A stretch of DNA of 45,923 nt, taken from positions 1 through 45,923 of the forward strand of contig JAKPQA010000023.1 of the NCBI GenBank assembly GCA_029547025.1, written 5' to 3'. A model generated the notes under the pieces. That model ran no database searches. It saw nothing but the letters and a program-made list of their open reading frames with translations, and was not told where the DNA came from. Origin of the DNA: Armatimonadota bacterium. Lineage in GTDB: Bacteria > Armatimonadota > Zipacnadia > UBA1398 > JAKPQA01. Below are positions 1-9,278 of this stretch, piece after piece; within the stretch, counting starts at the first letter, position 1; every line of letters starts with the position of its first letter. A program made the translations under genes and the position numbers.

Positions 1-270
1 CAGGACGAGCATCAGAGCCATATAGAAGCCGCTGAACACGGTGGCGTAGGCATGGGGGAATGCGGCGAACAGGGCGCCGCCGCCGGTGAGGAGCCACACC
101 TCGTTGCCATCCCACACCGGTCCGATGGCAGTGCGGAGCACTCGCCGGTGCGTGTCCGACCGGGTGAACAGGTACCAGAAGCCGACACCGAGATCGAAAC
201 CGTCCAGGACGGCATAGACCGTCAGCAGGATGCCGACCAGGAAGAACCAGACCACCTCGAGGTTGCTCAC
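1..270 (-). CDS. cydB: Cytochrome bd oxidase subunit II, partial (CydB)
   Basis: Only the first 90 codons are in the window; the rest lies beyond position 1. The protein starts [20 protein letters not shown], followed by the LDGFDLGVG stretch typical of CydB and then [12 protein letters not shown], the conserved loop of this family. At least two membrane segments are visible. CydB pairs with CydA to form the quinol:O2 oxidoreductase of the inner membrane, which reduces O2 to water with high affinity. The GTG start overlaps the cydA stop (GTGA), so the two genes should be translationally coupled. Identity is firm; only completeness is unknown. Confidence 0.95.
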   Translation of the reverse strand, partial: MSNLEVVWFFLVGILLTVYAVLDGFDLGVGFWYLFTRSDTHRRVLRTAIGPVWDGNEVWLLTGGGALFAAFPHAYATVFSGFYMALMLVL

Positions 271-1604
271 GGGTCCGCCTCCTCCCCCGACGGCTCCGGT
301 CCTTCCCTCATGATCCTTCGGAGCACCAGGACCCAGGCGGCGAAGAGCACGCCGTAAATGGTTGAGATGAGGATGATCGAGGCGAGTACCTCGCCGGCCG
401 GGACAACCACGGAGACGGCGTCAGCGGTGCGGAGCATGCCGTAGACAGCCCACGGCTGGCGCCCGACCTCGGCGCAGATCCAGCCGAGTTCGTTGGCGAT
501 GAATGGCAGCGGGATCGCGAGCACCGCCAGCCACAGATACCACCGGGTGGTGTACAACCGGCCGATTCGCGCGAGATACACGCCAAGCACGGTGAGGCCG
601 ATGAAGAATGTGCCGCAGATCACCATAAGATGCCATGAGAAGTAGGTGACGGCCACGGGTGGCCAATCGCTCTTGGGCTGGAAGTCCTTGAGGCCCTTGA
701 CCTCAGCGTTCGGGTCAAACGCGACCAGGATGCTCAGGATAGCGGGCACGCTGATCTCGCCGATGATGCGTTCGTTCTCCTCGTCGGGTATCCCGAACAG
801 GAGGATCGGGGCGCGCCGCTGGGTCTCGAACAGGGCCTGGCCAGCCGCGAGCTTGAGGGGTTGCGTCTCGGCCACCTGAACGGCGTGCATGTGGCCCAGG
901 CCTAGCTGGGCCAGCGATGAGATCAGGGCGACGATCAAAGCGATGCGCATCGACTCCTTGGCGAAGTCGAGGTGCCGCCCTTTCAGGATGAACCACGCCG
1001 AGAGGCCGAGCACGAACAGGCTGCCGGTGATCAGGCTCGCGTCCACCGTGTGGAGGTAGCGGGGCACGGTGGACGGGTTGAAGACGGCGGCCCAGAAGTT
1101 GGTCAGTACGGCGCGCTGACTGACGGGATCGATGGTGTAGCCAGCCGGGGTCTGCTGCCATGAGTTAGCGACGATGATCCAGAAGGCCGACAGGGTGGCC
1201 CCAAAGGCCACCAGCATCGAGGAGACAAAGTAGGCCCTGGGTGACACGCGGCCCCAGCCGAAGAGGAGCACGGCCAGGAATGTGGACTCGAGGAAGAAGG
1301 AGAGGATCCCTTCGGCGGCCAGTGGGGCGCCGAAGATGTCGCCAACGAATCGCGAGTATTCGGACCAGTTGGTACCGAACTGGAACTCGAGGGTGATCCC
1401 CGTGGCGACCCCCACCGCGAAGGTGAGAGCGAACACGCGGATCCAGAAGCGGGCCATGCGCCGATAGAGATCGTCGCGCGTTCGCAGATACCGCGCCAGG
1501 ATCCAGACATTGATCCAGCCCAGTCCGATAGTCAGGGGAGGGAACAGGAAATGGAACCCCGCGGTGAGGCCAAACTGAACCCGCGCCAGCAGCTCGGCTG
1601 ACAT
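267..1604 (-). CDS. cydA: Cytochrome bd ubiquinol oxidase subunit I (CydA)
   Basis: This is the quinol-oxidising, haem-bearing subunit of cytochrome bd, an integral membrane protein of 445 residues. The N-terminus carries the haem-ligand histidine in [14 protein letters not shown] (His18). A second candidate haem-ligand His lies in [12 protein letters not shown] near residue 184. The signature [12 protein letters not shown] is present in the C-terminal half. The protein is clearly shorter than E. coli CydA (522 residues), consistent with the short Q-loop type. It is followed with overlap by cydB. A perfect 13-bp hairpin ends only 8 bases before the ATG (see 1613-1644), and no strong ribosome site is visible. 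Confidence 0.97.
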   Translation of the reverse strand: MSAELLARVQFGLTAGFHFLFPPLTIGLGWINVWILARYLRTRDDLYRRMARFWIRVFALTFAVGVATGITLEFQFGTNWSEYSRFVGDIFGAPLAAEGILSFFLESTFLAVLLFGWGRVSPRAYFVSSMLVAFGATLSAFWIIVANSWQQTPAGYTIDPVSQRAVLTNFWAAVFNPSTVPRYLHTVDASLITGSLFVLGLSAWFILKGRHLDFAKESMRIALIVALISSLAQLGLGHMHAVQVAETQPLKLAAGQALFETQRRAPILLFGIPDEENERIIGEISVPAILSILVAFDPNAEVKGLKDFQPKSDWPPVAVTYFSWHLMVICGTFFIGLTVLGVYLARIGRLYTTRWYLWLAVLAIPLPFIANELGWICAEVGRQPWAVYGMLRTADAVSVVVPAGEVLASIILISTIYGVLFAAWVLVLRRIMREGPEPSGEEADP

Positions 1605-1612
1605 AGGCCTGT

Positions 1613-1644
1613 GTCACGGGGGCGCTACCCGGCGCCCCCGTGAC
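1613..1644 (-). terminator. Perfect 13-bp inverted repeat between ferritin-like gene and cydA
   Basis: GTCACGGGGGCGC at 1613-1625 pairs perfectly with GCGCCCCCGTGAC at 1632-1644, leaving a 6-base loop. It lies in the 47-base gap between the ferritin-like stop (1652) and the cydA start (1604). There is no U-run after it on the minus strand, so a simple intrinsic terminator is doubtful. It could equally be a transcript-stability element, or could hinder ribosome access to cydA. Confidence 0.5.
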
Positions 1645-1651
1645 TTCCCCC

Positions 1652-2151
1652 TTACCGGGAGGGAAATCGGACGGCGGCCAGCCGCCGGGAGAGGGTCACG
1701 ACATGACCCATCTCTTCCTTGATGATCCCCTCGAGCCGGGCCCCGCCCAGATCGGCTGGAACCGACTCCTTCATGCCCAGGTAGAACAAGATGGACTCGT
1801 TCTCCATGGAGATGGCCGTCCGGAGCACCTCCTCGAGGGTCTCCTTCCCCGTGAGCGTTGCGGTGGGGTCGGCTCGCATGTCAAAGACGGACCCATCGGC
1901 CATGGCCTGCAGGTAGAGCACCGCATCACCCTCGGGATCGAAGGTGACCGGCTTCCGCTCGGCGGCCGTGAGTTCCCGGCGCATGTCGGAGAAACGTGCC
2001 AGGTGCTGGTCCTCCATGGCGGCCAGAGAGAGCAGCATATCCTTGCTGTCGGCCGTGGCCGCGTTGTCGGCCACCATGCGGTACCAGCGGGCACCGTTGC
2101 GCTCGATCTGCTCGGCGATCTCGAAGACCTCATCGGCGTTGAACCGGATGC

Positions 2152-2155
<4 letters not shown>
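1652..2155 (-). CDS. Ferritin-like di-iron protein (rubrerythrin-type four-helix bundle)
   Basis: A 167-residue soluble protein with the spacing of a ferritin-like di-iron bundle. It has an early Glu in the first helix ([14 protein letters not shown]), [10 protein letters not shown] with an ExxH pair, a third helix [13 protein letters not shown], and a fourth helix with EEMGH giving another ExxH pair. No C-terminal rubredoxin Cys pairs are present, so it is not a full rubrerythrin. The likely role is iron oxidation/storage or peroxide scavenging in the cytoplasm. Its ATG overlaps the stop of the upstream ferritin gene by 4 bases (ATGA), so the two are probably made together. Confidence 0.8.
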
Positions 2156-2682
<527 letters not shown>

Positions 2683-2701
2683 ATGAACCATCCTTCCCAG
2701 C

Positions 2702-2720
2702 GCCCCCATCCTTTGGGGGC
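2702..2720 (-). terminator. Small hairpin between octahaem cytochrome and ferritin genes
   Basis: GCCCCCA (2702-2708) pairs with TGGGGGC (2714-2720) around a 5-base loop. It sits in the 44-base gap just after the cytochrome stop and before the ferritin ribosome site. It may reduce read-through or protect the transcript end. No U-run follows. Confidence 0.35.
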
Positions 2721-2726
2721 AAGAAC

Positions 2727-4223
2727 CTACTGTCCACCCGTAGGTCGTTGGCGCCGGTCGACCCACTGGTGCATGGCCTCGATGTTGCGAGACAGCTGCC
2801 AGCGGCCGTCGGCGAACACACCATAGTCGGCGCCGGCCATGGCCGCGGCCAGCCGGGTCGAGTTGGCGTAGAACAGCCAGTGTTCGACCCACATCCTCTC
2901 GATCTCGTCGTCGAACACGCTGGCGCCCGCGGCGAGGCCGTTGGCCAGCCCACTGTCCCACGCCTGCAGCAAGAGCTGCGTGGCGGTCAGGGTGGACTGG
3001 TTGGTGGTCTCGATGGCGTGATCGAGCTTGGCGAAGTGGCCACCGACCCAGCCGCCGGCATGGCAGTTGAGACAGACCTGCCGCATGCGGCCGAGCCGCA
3101 CCGCTTGCTCCTCGGGCCCGATGAGGAACTCGGAGGCGGGCTCCCCCGTGAGCTCAGTGGCCAGCGGCAGCCCTGCCTGGTTGCGGATGATGGTCGTGTC
3201 CGGGCTCTTCGGATGCGCGTGAGCATAGGGCAGGCCCATCAAGCGCCAGGGCAGGCGGTCGCTGTAGGCATGGGTGCGTTCCGAGAGCACTCGGCCATCG
3301 GGCGAGGAGAGCATGGACGCATGGCACACGGCGCAGGTCGGGGTGCTGATATGCCGCCCCGGTACCCACGGCAATGCATCGTAGTCATCCGTGTTGCCGT
3401 GTGAGGCGTACAGGTTCCCGTGCTTGCTCGCCATGTAGACCTTGTAGGCGGGCACATCGGGCCCCTGGTGGCACTGGGAGCACGTGTACGGCTGGCGGGC
3501 CACGGCCATGGAGAACCGGTGGCGCGTGTGGCAGGCGGTGCAGGCCCCGGCGCTGCCGTCGGGGTTCACTCGGCCGACGCCCTGGTTTGGCCACCCCGTG
3601 AGGACGGGGAAGTCCATCTCGCCGAGCTCGGTGTTGCGCGAGCGGGTGCCCTCGACGCCGACCGTGGTGCCGTGGCACGCGAAGCATGAGTCGGCCTCGG
3701 TCATCGCGGAGGGGCGGTCCTGCACCAGTCGGCCTCCCTCGAGCCTTTGGGGCCCGTTGGCGGCATCGGCCAGGCTGTGGTAGACGGGGTTCGCCTCCAG
3801 ATTGGTCTTCGCATGGGACATGAGGTTGCGGGCGTACTCCTCCCGCTCCACGGGATGGCAGGTCGCGCAGTCGTCAGGCGTCACGACGGTGTGGACCTTG
3901 AACCCGTTGTGATCGAAGGTATCGGCGTGCTTCTCCGGGTTGAGCGTGTGGCATTCGGCGCATCCCACCGATGCGGCCCGCAGGCTCTCGGGCACATCGG
4001 TGGCCGAAAGCCGCCCGAATCGCCGCGATGGCTCGGGCTCAGCCAGCACCTCTGCGAGGGCCCTCTTGGCGTGGCGACTGGCCGTCCAGTCATGGAACAC
4101 GCCGGGCGTGACGGTCTCGTGACACACGAGGCACTGCAGTGTGGTGTCGCTGGCCGCGTCGCACGCCGCCGAGCCCCAGACGACGCCGAGGGCGGCGACC
4201 AGTAGCCGAAGATCGCACCTCAT
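2727..4223 (-). CDS. Octahaem c-type cytochrome of the hydroxylamine oxidoreductase family
   Basis: A secreted 498-residue cytochrome with eight CXXCH haem sites, their first Cys at residues 31, 88, 119, 180, 228, 248, 297 and 384. The middle region ([22 protein letters not shown], then MASKHGN) follows the hydroxylamine oxidoreductase (HAO) family pattern. HAO relatives interconvert hydroxylamine, NO and nitrite in the periplasm. At the site where I recall HAO having GPDH, this protein reads GPDV (254-257), so classic HAO chemistry is uncertain. I chose the ATG at 4223: it has GGGAGG 11 bases upstream and a signal peptide, [20 protein letters not shown]; the Cys right after might be lipidated. 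A longer GTG start at 4262 is possible. It sits between superoxide reductase and ferritin genes. Confidence 0.85.
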   Translation of the reverse strand: MRCDLRLLVAALGVVWGSAACDAASDTTLQCLVCHETVTPGVFHDWTASRHAKRALAEVLAEPEPSRRFGRLSATDVPESLRAASVGCAECHTLNPEKHADTFDHNGFKVHTVVTPDDCATCHPVEREEYARNLMSHAKTNLEANPVYHSLADAANGPQRLEGGRLVQDRPSAMTEADSCFACHGTTVGVEGTRSRNTELGEMDFPVLTGWPNQGVGRVNPDGSAGACTACHTRHRFSMAVARQPYTCSQCHQGPDVPAYKVYMASKHGNLYASHGNTDDYDALPWVPGRHISTPTCAVCHASMLSSPDGRVLSERTHAYSDRLPWRLMGLPYAHAHPKSPDTTIIRNQAGLPLATELTGEPASEFLIGPEEQAVRLGRMRQVCLNCHAGGWVGGHFAKLDHAIETTNQSTLTATQLLLQAWDSGLANGLAAGASVFDDEIERMWVEHWLFYANSTRLAAAMAGADYGVFADGRWQLSRNIEAMHQWVDRRQRPTGGQ

Positions 4224-4267
4224 ACAGCCCGACGCCTCCCGCGGGGACTCGCGGATATACACCGCGG

Positions 4268-4648
4268 CTAGCCCTCAGCTTTCCAGAGACCGTGCTTATT
4301 GCAGTGTTCGCGGACGGTGACGGCGCTACCGCAGACGGTGAACTCGGCGACCGGGGCATCGCCCGGGTGGAGGTACTTGCGCTGCAGGCAGTCGCCGTCG
4401 AGGACCTCGATGAACTCGATCCAGTGGTCGGGGTCCATGGGATGGGCGACACTGCCGACCTGGACTCTGATCGTGGATCCGTTGCGCTCGATGGCGGGGA
4501 CGTGTTTCTCGACGGCCGCATCCTGCGTGTTGGCGGTGAGTGCCGCCATCTCCTCGCCGCAGCACTGGAGAGTGCAGTCAGCAGGAGTGAGCACCTCCAC
4601 CAACAGCCCTTGCTTACCGCACTGGTAGATCTCGCCACGCTGAGCCAT
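4268..4648 (-). CDS. dfx: Superoxide reductase, desulfoferrodoxin type, centre I degenerate
   Basis: Reduces superoxide to hydrogen peroxide without making O2. The 126-residue sequence aligns position for position with desulfoferrodoxin. All ligands of the active Fe(His)4Cys site are present: His49, His69, His75, Cys116 and His119, plus Glu47-Lys48. The N-terminal desulforedoxin-like domain keeps Cys10, Cys29 and Cys30, but Cys13 is Gln, so the usual FeCys4 centre I cannot form as such. An extra Cys25 is present. The start is clear: a GGAGGAGAGAGGG stretch lies just before the ATG. It is 44 bases from the cytochrome gene and 70 bases after fumC. Confidence 0.95.
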   Translation of the reverse strand: MAQRGEIYQCGKQGLLVEVLTPADCTLQCCGEEMAALTANTQDAAVEKHVPAIERNGSTIRVQVGSVAHPMDPDHWIEFIEVLDGDCLQRKYLHPGDAPVAEFTVCGSAVTVREHCNKHGLWKAEG

Positions 4649-4718
4649 TTCCCTCTCTCCTCCATGGGACAAGTTGTCTGACCCGCCCCCGACGGGGCGG
4701 CAGGGCAGCACCGTTTCC

Positions 4719-6140
4719 TCACGAGCCGGGCCGGCCAGCATCCGGTTCATCCGGAGGGATCGTCATCGCTCGGACATCGAGCAGCTGATTGGCCTCGTCG
4801 GACGATAGCAGACCCCGCTCGACCACCAGGTCTCGGATCAGGAGATCGCGGTCGAGGGCCTCTTTGGCAAGCTCCGCGGCGCGGAAGTAGCCAATGGCGG
4901 GGTTCAGGGCGGTCGCCAGGGCGGGGCTCCGCTCGGCGTTCCGCCGGCACGTCGCCTCGTCGGCCTCGATGTGCCACACGCAGTGTTCGGTGAAGGCGGA
5001 CATACCGCCGGACAGGATGGCGATCTCCTGCAGCAGGTTGTAGGCGATGATGGGCATCATCACGTTGAGCTCGAGCTGGCCCGCCTGGGCGGCGGCCACG
5101 ACGGCCATGTCGTTGCCCAGGGCGTGGAAACACACCATGCTGAGCATTTCTGGCAGAACAGGGTTCACCTTACCGGGCATGATCGAGGAGCCGGGCTGGA
5201 CGGGCTTGAGCCGTATCTCCGACAGACCCGTGCGCGGGCCGGAGGAGAGCAGGATCAGGTCGGCGGCCATCTTGCGGAGGCTGGTAACCAGGACACGCAG
5301 CGCCCCAACCGTTTCGACGACGGCATCGAAGCACTGCATGGCCTCAAAGCGATCCTCGCAGGGCACGAACTCGTGCCCGGTTATCTCGCAGATGTAGCCG
5401 ACGGCCAGACGGCGGTACCCGGGGAAGGTGTTGAGGCCCGTTCCGACAGCGCTACCTCCCATGGCCAGTTCGCGCAGGGCTCCGGCGGCATGGGACACGC
5501 GGTGGACCCCCTTGTCCACCATGGTGGCGTAGGCGCCGAACTCCTGGCCGAGCCGCACGGGGACGGCATCCTGGAAGTGCGTCCGGCCCGCTTTGACGAT
5601 GGGATCAAACTCGACCGCCTTGTGCCGCAACGCCCGGCTCAGCTCTTCGGCGGCCGGGATCAGGCGGCGGTGGATCTCGCAGTAGGCAGCGACATGGATC
5701 GCGACATGGATCGTGTCGTTGGTGGACTGCCCCATGTTCGCGTGATCGTTGGGGCTGACCCGCACCTCGGTCAGGCCACGGGCCGCGAGCAACTGGGACG
5801 CACGGTGGGCGAGCACCTCGTTCATGTTCATGTTCTGCGACGTGCCCGCACCCGCCTGGAACACGTCGACGACGAAATGCTCATGGTGCTGACCGGCGAG
5901 GATCTCTTCGGCAGCGGAGACGAGAGCGCCGCCGATGTCGGGATCCAGCCGGCCACCGTCCATGTTGGCACGGGCAGCGGCCCACTTGGTGACGGCCTGG
6001 GCCCGAATGAACTCGGGAGGGAGGCGCAGTCCACTGATGGGGAAGTTGCGTACGGCACGTTGGGTCTGGGCGCCGTAGAGTGCCTGGGCGGGGACTTCCA
6101 CATCGCCCAGGGTATCGCGCTCGATCCGATAGTCACTCAT
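4719..6140 (-). CDS. fumC: Class II fumarate hydratase (FumC)
   Basis: Converts fumarate and malate in the TCA cycle without an iron-sulfur cluster. The aspartase/fumarase signature GSSIMPGKVNP is present, as are the active-site regions SPNDHANMGQSTNDT and AGRTHFQDAVPVRLGQE. Aspartase is the main alternative, since NPVLPE and VVERGLLS look aspartase-like. However, actinobacterial FumC also has NPVLPE, and the tail LNPAIGYFRAAELAKEAL is fumarase-like. The length of 473 is normal. It heads the minus-strand run leading to superoxide reductase, ferritins and cytochrome bd. A cluster-free fumarase resists superoxide, which suits those neighbours. Confidence 0.88.
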   Translation of the reverse strand: MSDYRIERDTLGDVEVPAQALYGAQTQRAVRNFPISGLRLPPEFIRAQAVTKWAAARANMDGGRLDPDIGGALVSAAEEILAGQHHEHFVVDVFQAGAGTSQNMNMNEVLAHRASQLLAARGLTEVRVSPNDHANMGQSTNDTIHVAIHVAAYCEIHRRLIPAAEELSRALRHKAVEFDPIVKAGRTHFQDAVPVRLGQEFGAYATMVDKGVHRVSHAAGALRELAMGGSAVGTGLNTFPGYRRLAVGYICEITGHEFVPCEDRFEAMQCFDAVVETVGALRVLVTSLRKMAADLILLSSGPRTGLSEIRLKPVQPGSSIMPGKVNPVLPEMLSMVCFHALGNDMAVVAAAQAGQLELNVMMPIIAYNLLQEIAILSGGMSAFTEHCVWHIEADEATCRRNAERSPALATALNPAIGYFRAAELAKEALDRDLLIRDLVVERGLLSSDEANQLLDVRAMTIPPDEPDAGRPGS

Positions 6141-6222
6141 CGATCGTGCATCCGTTCATTGGAGCGCTGCGGCCCACCCCATGCCACGACGGGGCTGCGG
6201 GCTTCTGACCCAACGCGGACAC

Positions 6223-7314
6223 CTAGGTAGAGGGTTCCCTCCCCGACTCCTCAGAATCTGGTCTCGAACCGATGGCCCGACTGGTCAGCTCCCGCAGGCG
6301 CCGTTCGAGCTCACGGATCTGCTGCCGCATGACCGGGAGATGCCGGAGTGTTGCTTCCTGGCGCAGGGCGGCACGGTGGTCCTGGGCCGGGTAGCCCGAC
6401 ATGGTCGAGCCCTCCGGGACATCCTGGATCACGCCGGCACGTCCCCCCAGGCGCACCCGAGCGCCCACGCGAACGTGGTCACGGATGCCCGACTGGCCGC
6501 CGAAGACGCAACCATCGCCCACTTCGACGCTGCCCGAGATTCCCGTCTGGGCGGCGACGACGCACTGCCGACCGATGACGCAGTTGTGGCCGATCTGAAC
6601 GAGATTATCGATTTTCGTGCCCTCGCCAATGATCGTGGCTTCTTCGGGCATGGTGGCGCGGTCGATGGTGGTGTTGGCCCCGATCTCGACATCGCTGCCG
6701 ATTCGAACGGTACCCATCTGGGGGAACTTCTCGAGCCCGGTCTCTCCCTGGGCGAAGCCGAACCCATCGGCCCCGATAACCGCATTGGGAAAGACGACGA
6801 CCCGATCGCCCAGAACGCAGTCGCGCTCGACGCGGACGCCGGCCCGGAGATCGCAGTCCTCACCGACACGGGCTCGGGGCCCGATGGTAACGTGGGCGTG
6901 GATCCTCGTGCGCGCGCCGATTCGGGCGCCGGCGGCCACATGGCAGAAGGGACCGATCCGGACATCGGGACCGAGCTCCGCCCCCTCATCGACGACGGCC
7001 GCGGGATGGACTCCGAGCGGGAGGGCCTCGGCCGGGCCGAACAAGCTCATGACCTTGAGGAACGCCAGGCGGGGATCGTCAACCCGGACCAGGGGCGCCG
7101 CGCACGGCGGGAAGTCGCGTCGCACCAGGATGGCGGAAGCCTGGCATGCTAGTAGGCGTTCGGGAGGGCCCGTGTCGGCGAATGCCACGTGGCCGGGGCG
7201 CGCTCGATCGAGACTCGCCACGCCGTCCAGTTCCAGGTCGGGCGGCAGGTCAGTCGTGCCGTCGACGAGTTCGAGCACCTGGCGGAGCAGAAGCACCAGA
7301 GCATCACCCGGCAT
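6223..7314 (-). CDS. lpxD: UDP-3-O-acylglucosamine N-acyltransferase (LpxD)
   Basis: Third step of lipid A synthesis: adds the N-linked hydroxyacyl chain to UDP-3-O-acylglucosamine. The protein has an N-terminal uridine-binding domain (ELDGVASLDRARPGHVAFAD), then a left-handed beta helix of hexapeptide repeats with NAVIGADGFGFA, NTTIDRATM and IGHNCVIG, the last holding the catalytic His. It ends in a short coiled coil, RQQIRELERRLRELTS. I chose the ATG at 7314, which gives 363 residues and a normal N-terminus; the ribosome site is weak. The start region lies 40 bases after the stop of the coiled-coil lipoprotein gene. The usual fabZ and lpxA do not follow; fumC does. Confidence 0.95.
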   Translation of the reverse strand: MPGDALVLLLRQVLELVDGTTDLPPDLELDGVASLDRARPGHVAFADTGPPERLLACQASAILVRRDFPPCAAPLVRVDDPRLAFLKVMSLFGPAEALPLGVHPAAVVDEGAELGPDVRIGPFCHVAAGARIGARTRIHAHVTIGPRARVGEDCDLRAGVRVERDCVLGDRVVVFPNAVIGADGFGFAQGETGLEKFPQMGTVRIGSDVEIGANTTIDRATMPEEATIIGEGTKIDNLVQIGHNCVIGRQCVVAAQTGISGSVEVGDGCVFGGQSGIRDHVRVGARVRLGGRAGVIQDVPEGSTMSGYPAQDHRAALRQEATLRHLPVMRQQIRELERRLRELTSRAIGSRPDSEESGREPST

Positions 7315-7354
7315 CCCCAGCTTAGGGTGGTTCGTGAACAGAAGGACCGGCGGC

Positions 7355-8461
7355 CTATTCGGCGTTGGTTTCGTCGGCGCCTCCCGGGCGTGCCGGTTGG
7401 TCCCCGGGCTCCGAGCCGTGGGGGTCGAGGCGGTACATGCGGCGCAGAAGCCCACGGATCTCATCGGTGACGTCGGGTATCCCTGGGGCTGGCTCGAACA
7501 CGAGCTCGATATGGCTCTGGCGCGCGACGGCCCGGGACAGCCGCTCGATGTCGCCCAGAATGCGTGCGTGCAGTGTGGTGACTTGGGCCTCGAGCGAGGC
7601 CACCCGGTGGCTGGCCACAGCCGCGCGCTCGCGCTCGATCTGCGCCGACCTCGCCGTCAGTGCCCGATCGGACTCATGGGCGCGACGCGTGTCGACCTGC
7701 ACAGCCTTGCCCCCCTGGGCAGCGCCAGAGTCCGGCATGAAGCCTGCAACGCGGTCGGCCTCGCCGGTGCGGGTCTTTGCTCGCGCCACCCAGCGCTGCT
7801 CGGCGCTGGAGGTGCTTCCCCGAAGCGCCTCGCGCTCCTCGCGCTCCGCCTGATCGAGCTCGCGAGCAGATTCCGCCCGCAGGCGGGCCGCTTCGGACCG
7901 TGCCTCGCGACGGGCCCACTCGCCGGCGCCCCGGGCGGCCGATGCCGTGCGCGCCGCCCCGGATCGAGCCCGGCGGCCGGCAGCGATCCGCTGGGTAGCC
8001 TCGTCGGCCTGGCGGCCCGTCGCCTGGCTGAGGGTCTCGACACGCTCGGCCAGCCGGGCGGCCGACCGGTCGGTCTCCGCGGCCGTGGGGCCGGTCGTTG
8101 GCCGGGGCGATGCGGGCGCCGTGTTCACCGAAGCCGCCGCTTCCTGTCGCCACGCTTCCGTGTCCGCAACACGGCCGGGTTCGGGTTCGAGCAGATAGGA
8201 GGGCTCAACAGCGTCGGGGTGCCTCCGAGGCGGCGGCGTACTGGCAACGGCCTCCGCCAACGAGGCTCGCGCATCGAGCAAGGCCCGCCACATGGGGTGC
8301 TCGGACGCGAGAGACTCCACGTTGGCGTAGCCTCGTCGAGACACCGGCTCTGACTCGACCAGAGGGCGGTCGCGCCGGCAACCCGAGCACCCAAGCACAA
8401 CCGAGGCGCCGAGGACCACCAGCAGAAGGAGGCCTGTGCGGCGCAACAGGGATTGGCTCAT
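7355..8461 (-). CDS. Coiled-coil lipoprotein of unknown function
   Basis: I do not recognise the family. The N-terminus MSQSLLRRTGLLLLVVLGASVV is a lipoprotein signal, with a lipobox ending in LGC. After a Pro/Ala-rich linker (about 50-130), a long stretch to about residue 330 is rich in Ala, Arg and Glu (for example WARREARSEAARLRAESARE) and should form a helix or coiled coil. The tail has VTDEIRGLLRRMYRLDPHG and a polar end. A GTG at 8470 would add three residues. It lies between a Skp-like chaperone gene and lpxD on the same strand, so an envelope role is likely, but no function can be read from the sequence. Confidence 0.7.
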   Translation of the reverse strand: MSQSLLRRTGLLLLVVLGASVVLGCSGCRRDRPLVESEPVSRRGYANVESLASEHPMWRALLDARASLAEAVASTPPPRRHPDAVEPSYLLEPEPGRVADTEAWRQEAAASVNTAPASPRPTTGPTAAETDRSAARLAERVETLSQATGRQADEATQRIAAGRRARSGAARTASAARGAGEWARREARSEAARLRAESARELDQAEREEREALRGSTSSAEQRWVARAKTRTGEADRVAGFMPDSGAAQGGKAVQVDTRRAHESDRALTARSAQIERERAAVASHRVASLEAQVTTLHARILGDIERLSRAVARQSHIELVFEPAPGIPDVTDEIRGLLRRMYRLDPHGSEPGDQPARPGGADETNAE

Positions 8462-8513
8462 GCCTATCACGACCGTGTGCGGCTCACCCGGTGCGACGCA
8501 GGGCTTCGTGAGA

Positions 8514-9278
8514 CTACTTCACCGCTCCGGGAATGATGGTTCCCTGTTCGTCCGGCCCCGGTGCGGGTGGCGCCTCGCCGCCGTTCATCACCGTGATCAA
8601 GCTATCGGTGACATCGCGGCCACCGTAGTAGACCACATTCTCCCATCGCAGGTCCGTGGGGCGCCCGTCGGCGAAATTCTGTGGGACCAGGATATGCGAG
8701 GCCACGATGATCTGGAGGCCGTTCTGCTCGGCCGTTGACTTCAGAGCCGCAACGAACCGGTCGTCGGCATCCTTCTGCAGCCTCTCCTCGGCCTGCGAGA
8801 GCTCGGCCTGAAGCTGCTGCTGGAGGGCATCGATCTCGTCGGCCCGCTTGTTCCGGATGGTCTGGAGCTCGTTGAGCCGGGCCATGTCCTGCTCGCTGGG
8901 ATTGTTGCGCCCCACGAGCTTCACGTGTTCGAGTTCCATGTCCGAGGTCTTCCGGCGGAGCGCGGTGAGCTCCTGGTTCTCCTCATTCGTGCGCTGGACG
9001 CTCTTCATGTCCAGCTCCACGGCTCGCTTGGCCTCATCGCCCACCAGAAAGGCGAACTGGCGATGCCGATCGAGAAGCTCGAGGCGAGACCGCTGCTCCT
9101 GGAAGAGCTGATCGCGCGCCGCCTGGAACACTTTCACGTACTTCTGCACCCGCACCATGTTGACGAAGCCAACAGACGGCCCCGCCTGCGAGCGCACCGG
9201 TGCCAGGAAGGCGACCAAGCCCACGATCACAAAGCCTCCCACCACGGCAGTCCGCAGTGGGATCATCCGATCTCGCAT
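8514..9278 (-). CDS. Skp/OmpH-like periplasmic chaperone, second tandem copy
   Basis: OmpH/Skp proteins hold unfolded outer-membrane proteins in the periplasm. The ATG at 9278 has GGAGG 8 bases upstream and starts MRDRMIPLRTAVVGGFVIVG, a signal/anchor segment. The sequence then reads VGFVNMVRVQKY, the usual Skp strand, and goes into a long alpha-helical hairpin (about 60-190). The C-terminal strand region is [11 protein letters not shown]. At 254 residues it is much longer than typical Skp (about 160); the extra part includes [17 protein letters not shown] and an acidic, Pro-rich tail. It aligns end to end with the copy at 9593-10357 without a gap. Confidence 0.82.
   Translation of the reverse strand: MRDRMIPLRTAVVGGFVIVGLVAFLAPVRSQAGPSVGFVNMVRVQKYVKVFQAARDQLFQEQRSRLELLDRHRQFAFLVGDEAKRAVELDMKSVQRTNEENQELTALRRKTSDMELEHVKLVGRNNPSEQDMARLNELQTIRNKRADEIDALQQQLQAELSQAEERLQKDADDRFVAALKSTAEQNGLQIIVASHILVPQNFADGRPTDLRWENVVYYGGRDVTDSLITVMNGGEAPPAPGPDEQGTIIPGAVK

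Noticed and set aside
4719-6140. Aspartate ammonia-lyase instead of fumarase
   Set aside because: NPVLPE alone is not decisive because actinobacterial FumC has it too, and the C-terminal segment with LNPAIGY is fumarase-like.
6617-8353. Long plus-strand open frame (578 codons) opposite lpxD and the coiled-coil lipoprotein
   Set aside because: Composition is Arg/Pro/Ser-rich without motifs; it is a shadow of GC-rich codons on the other strand.
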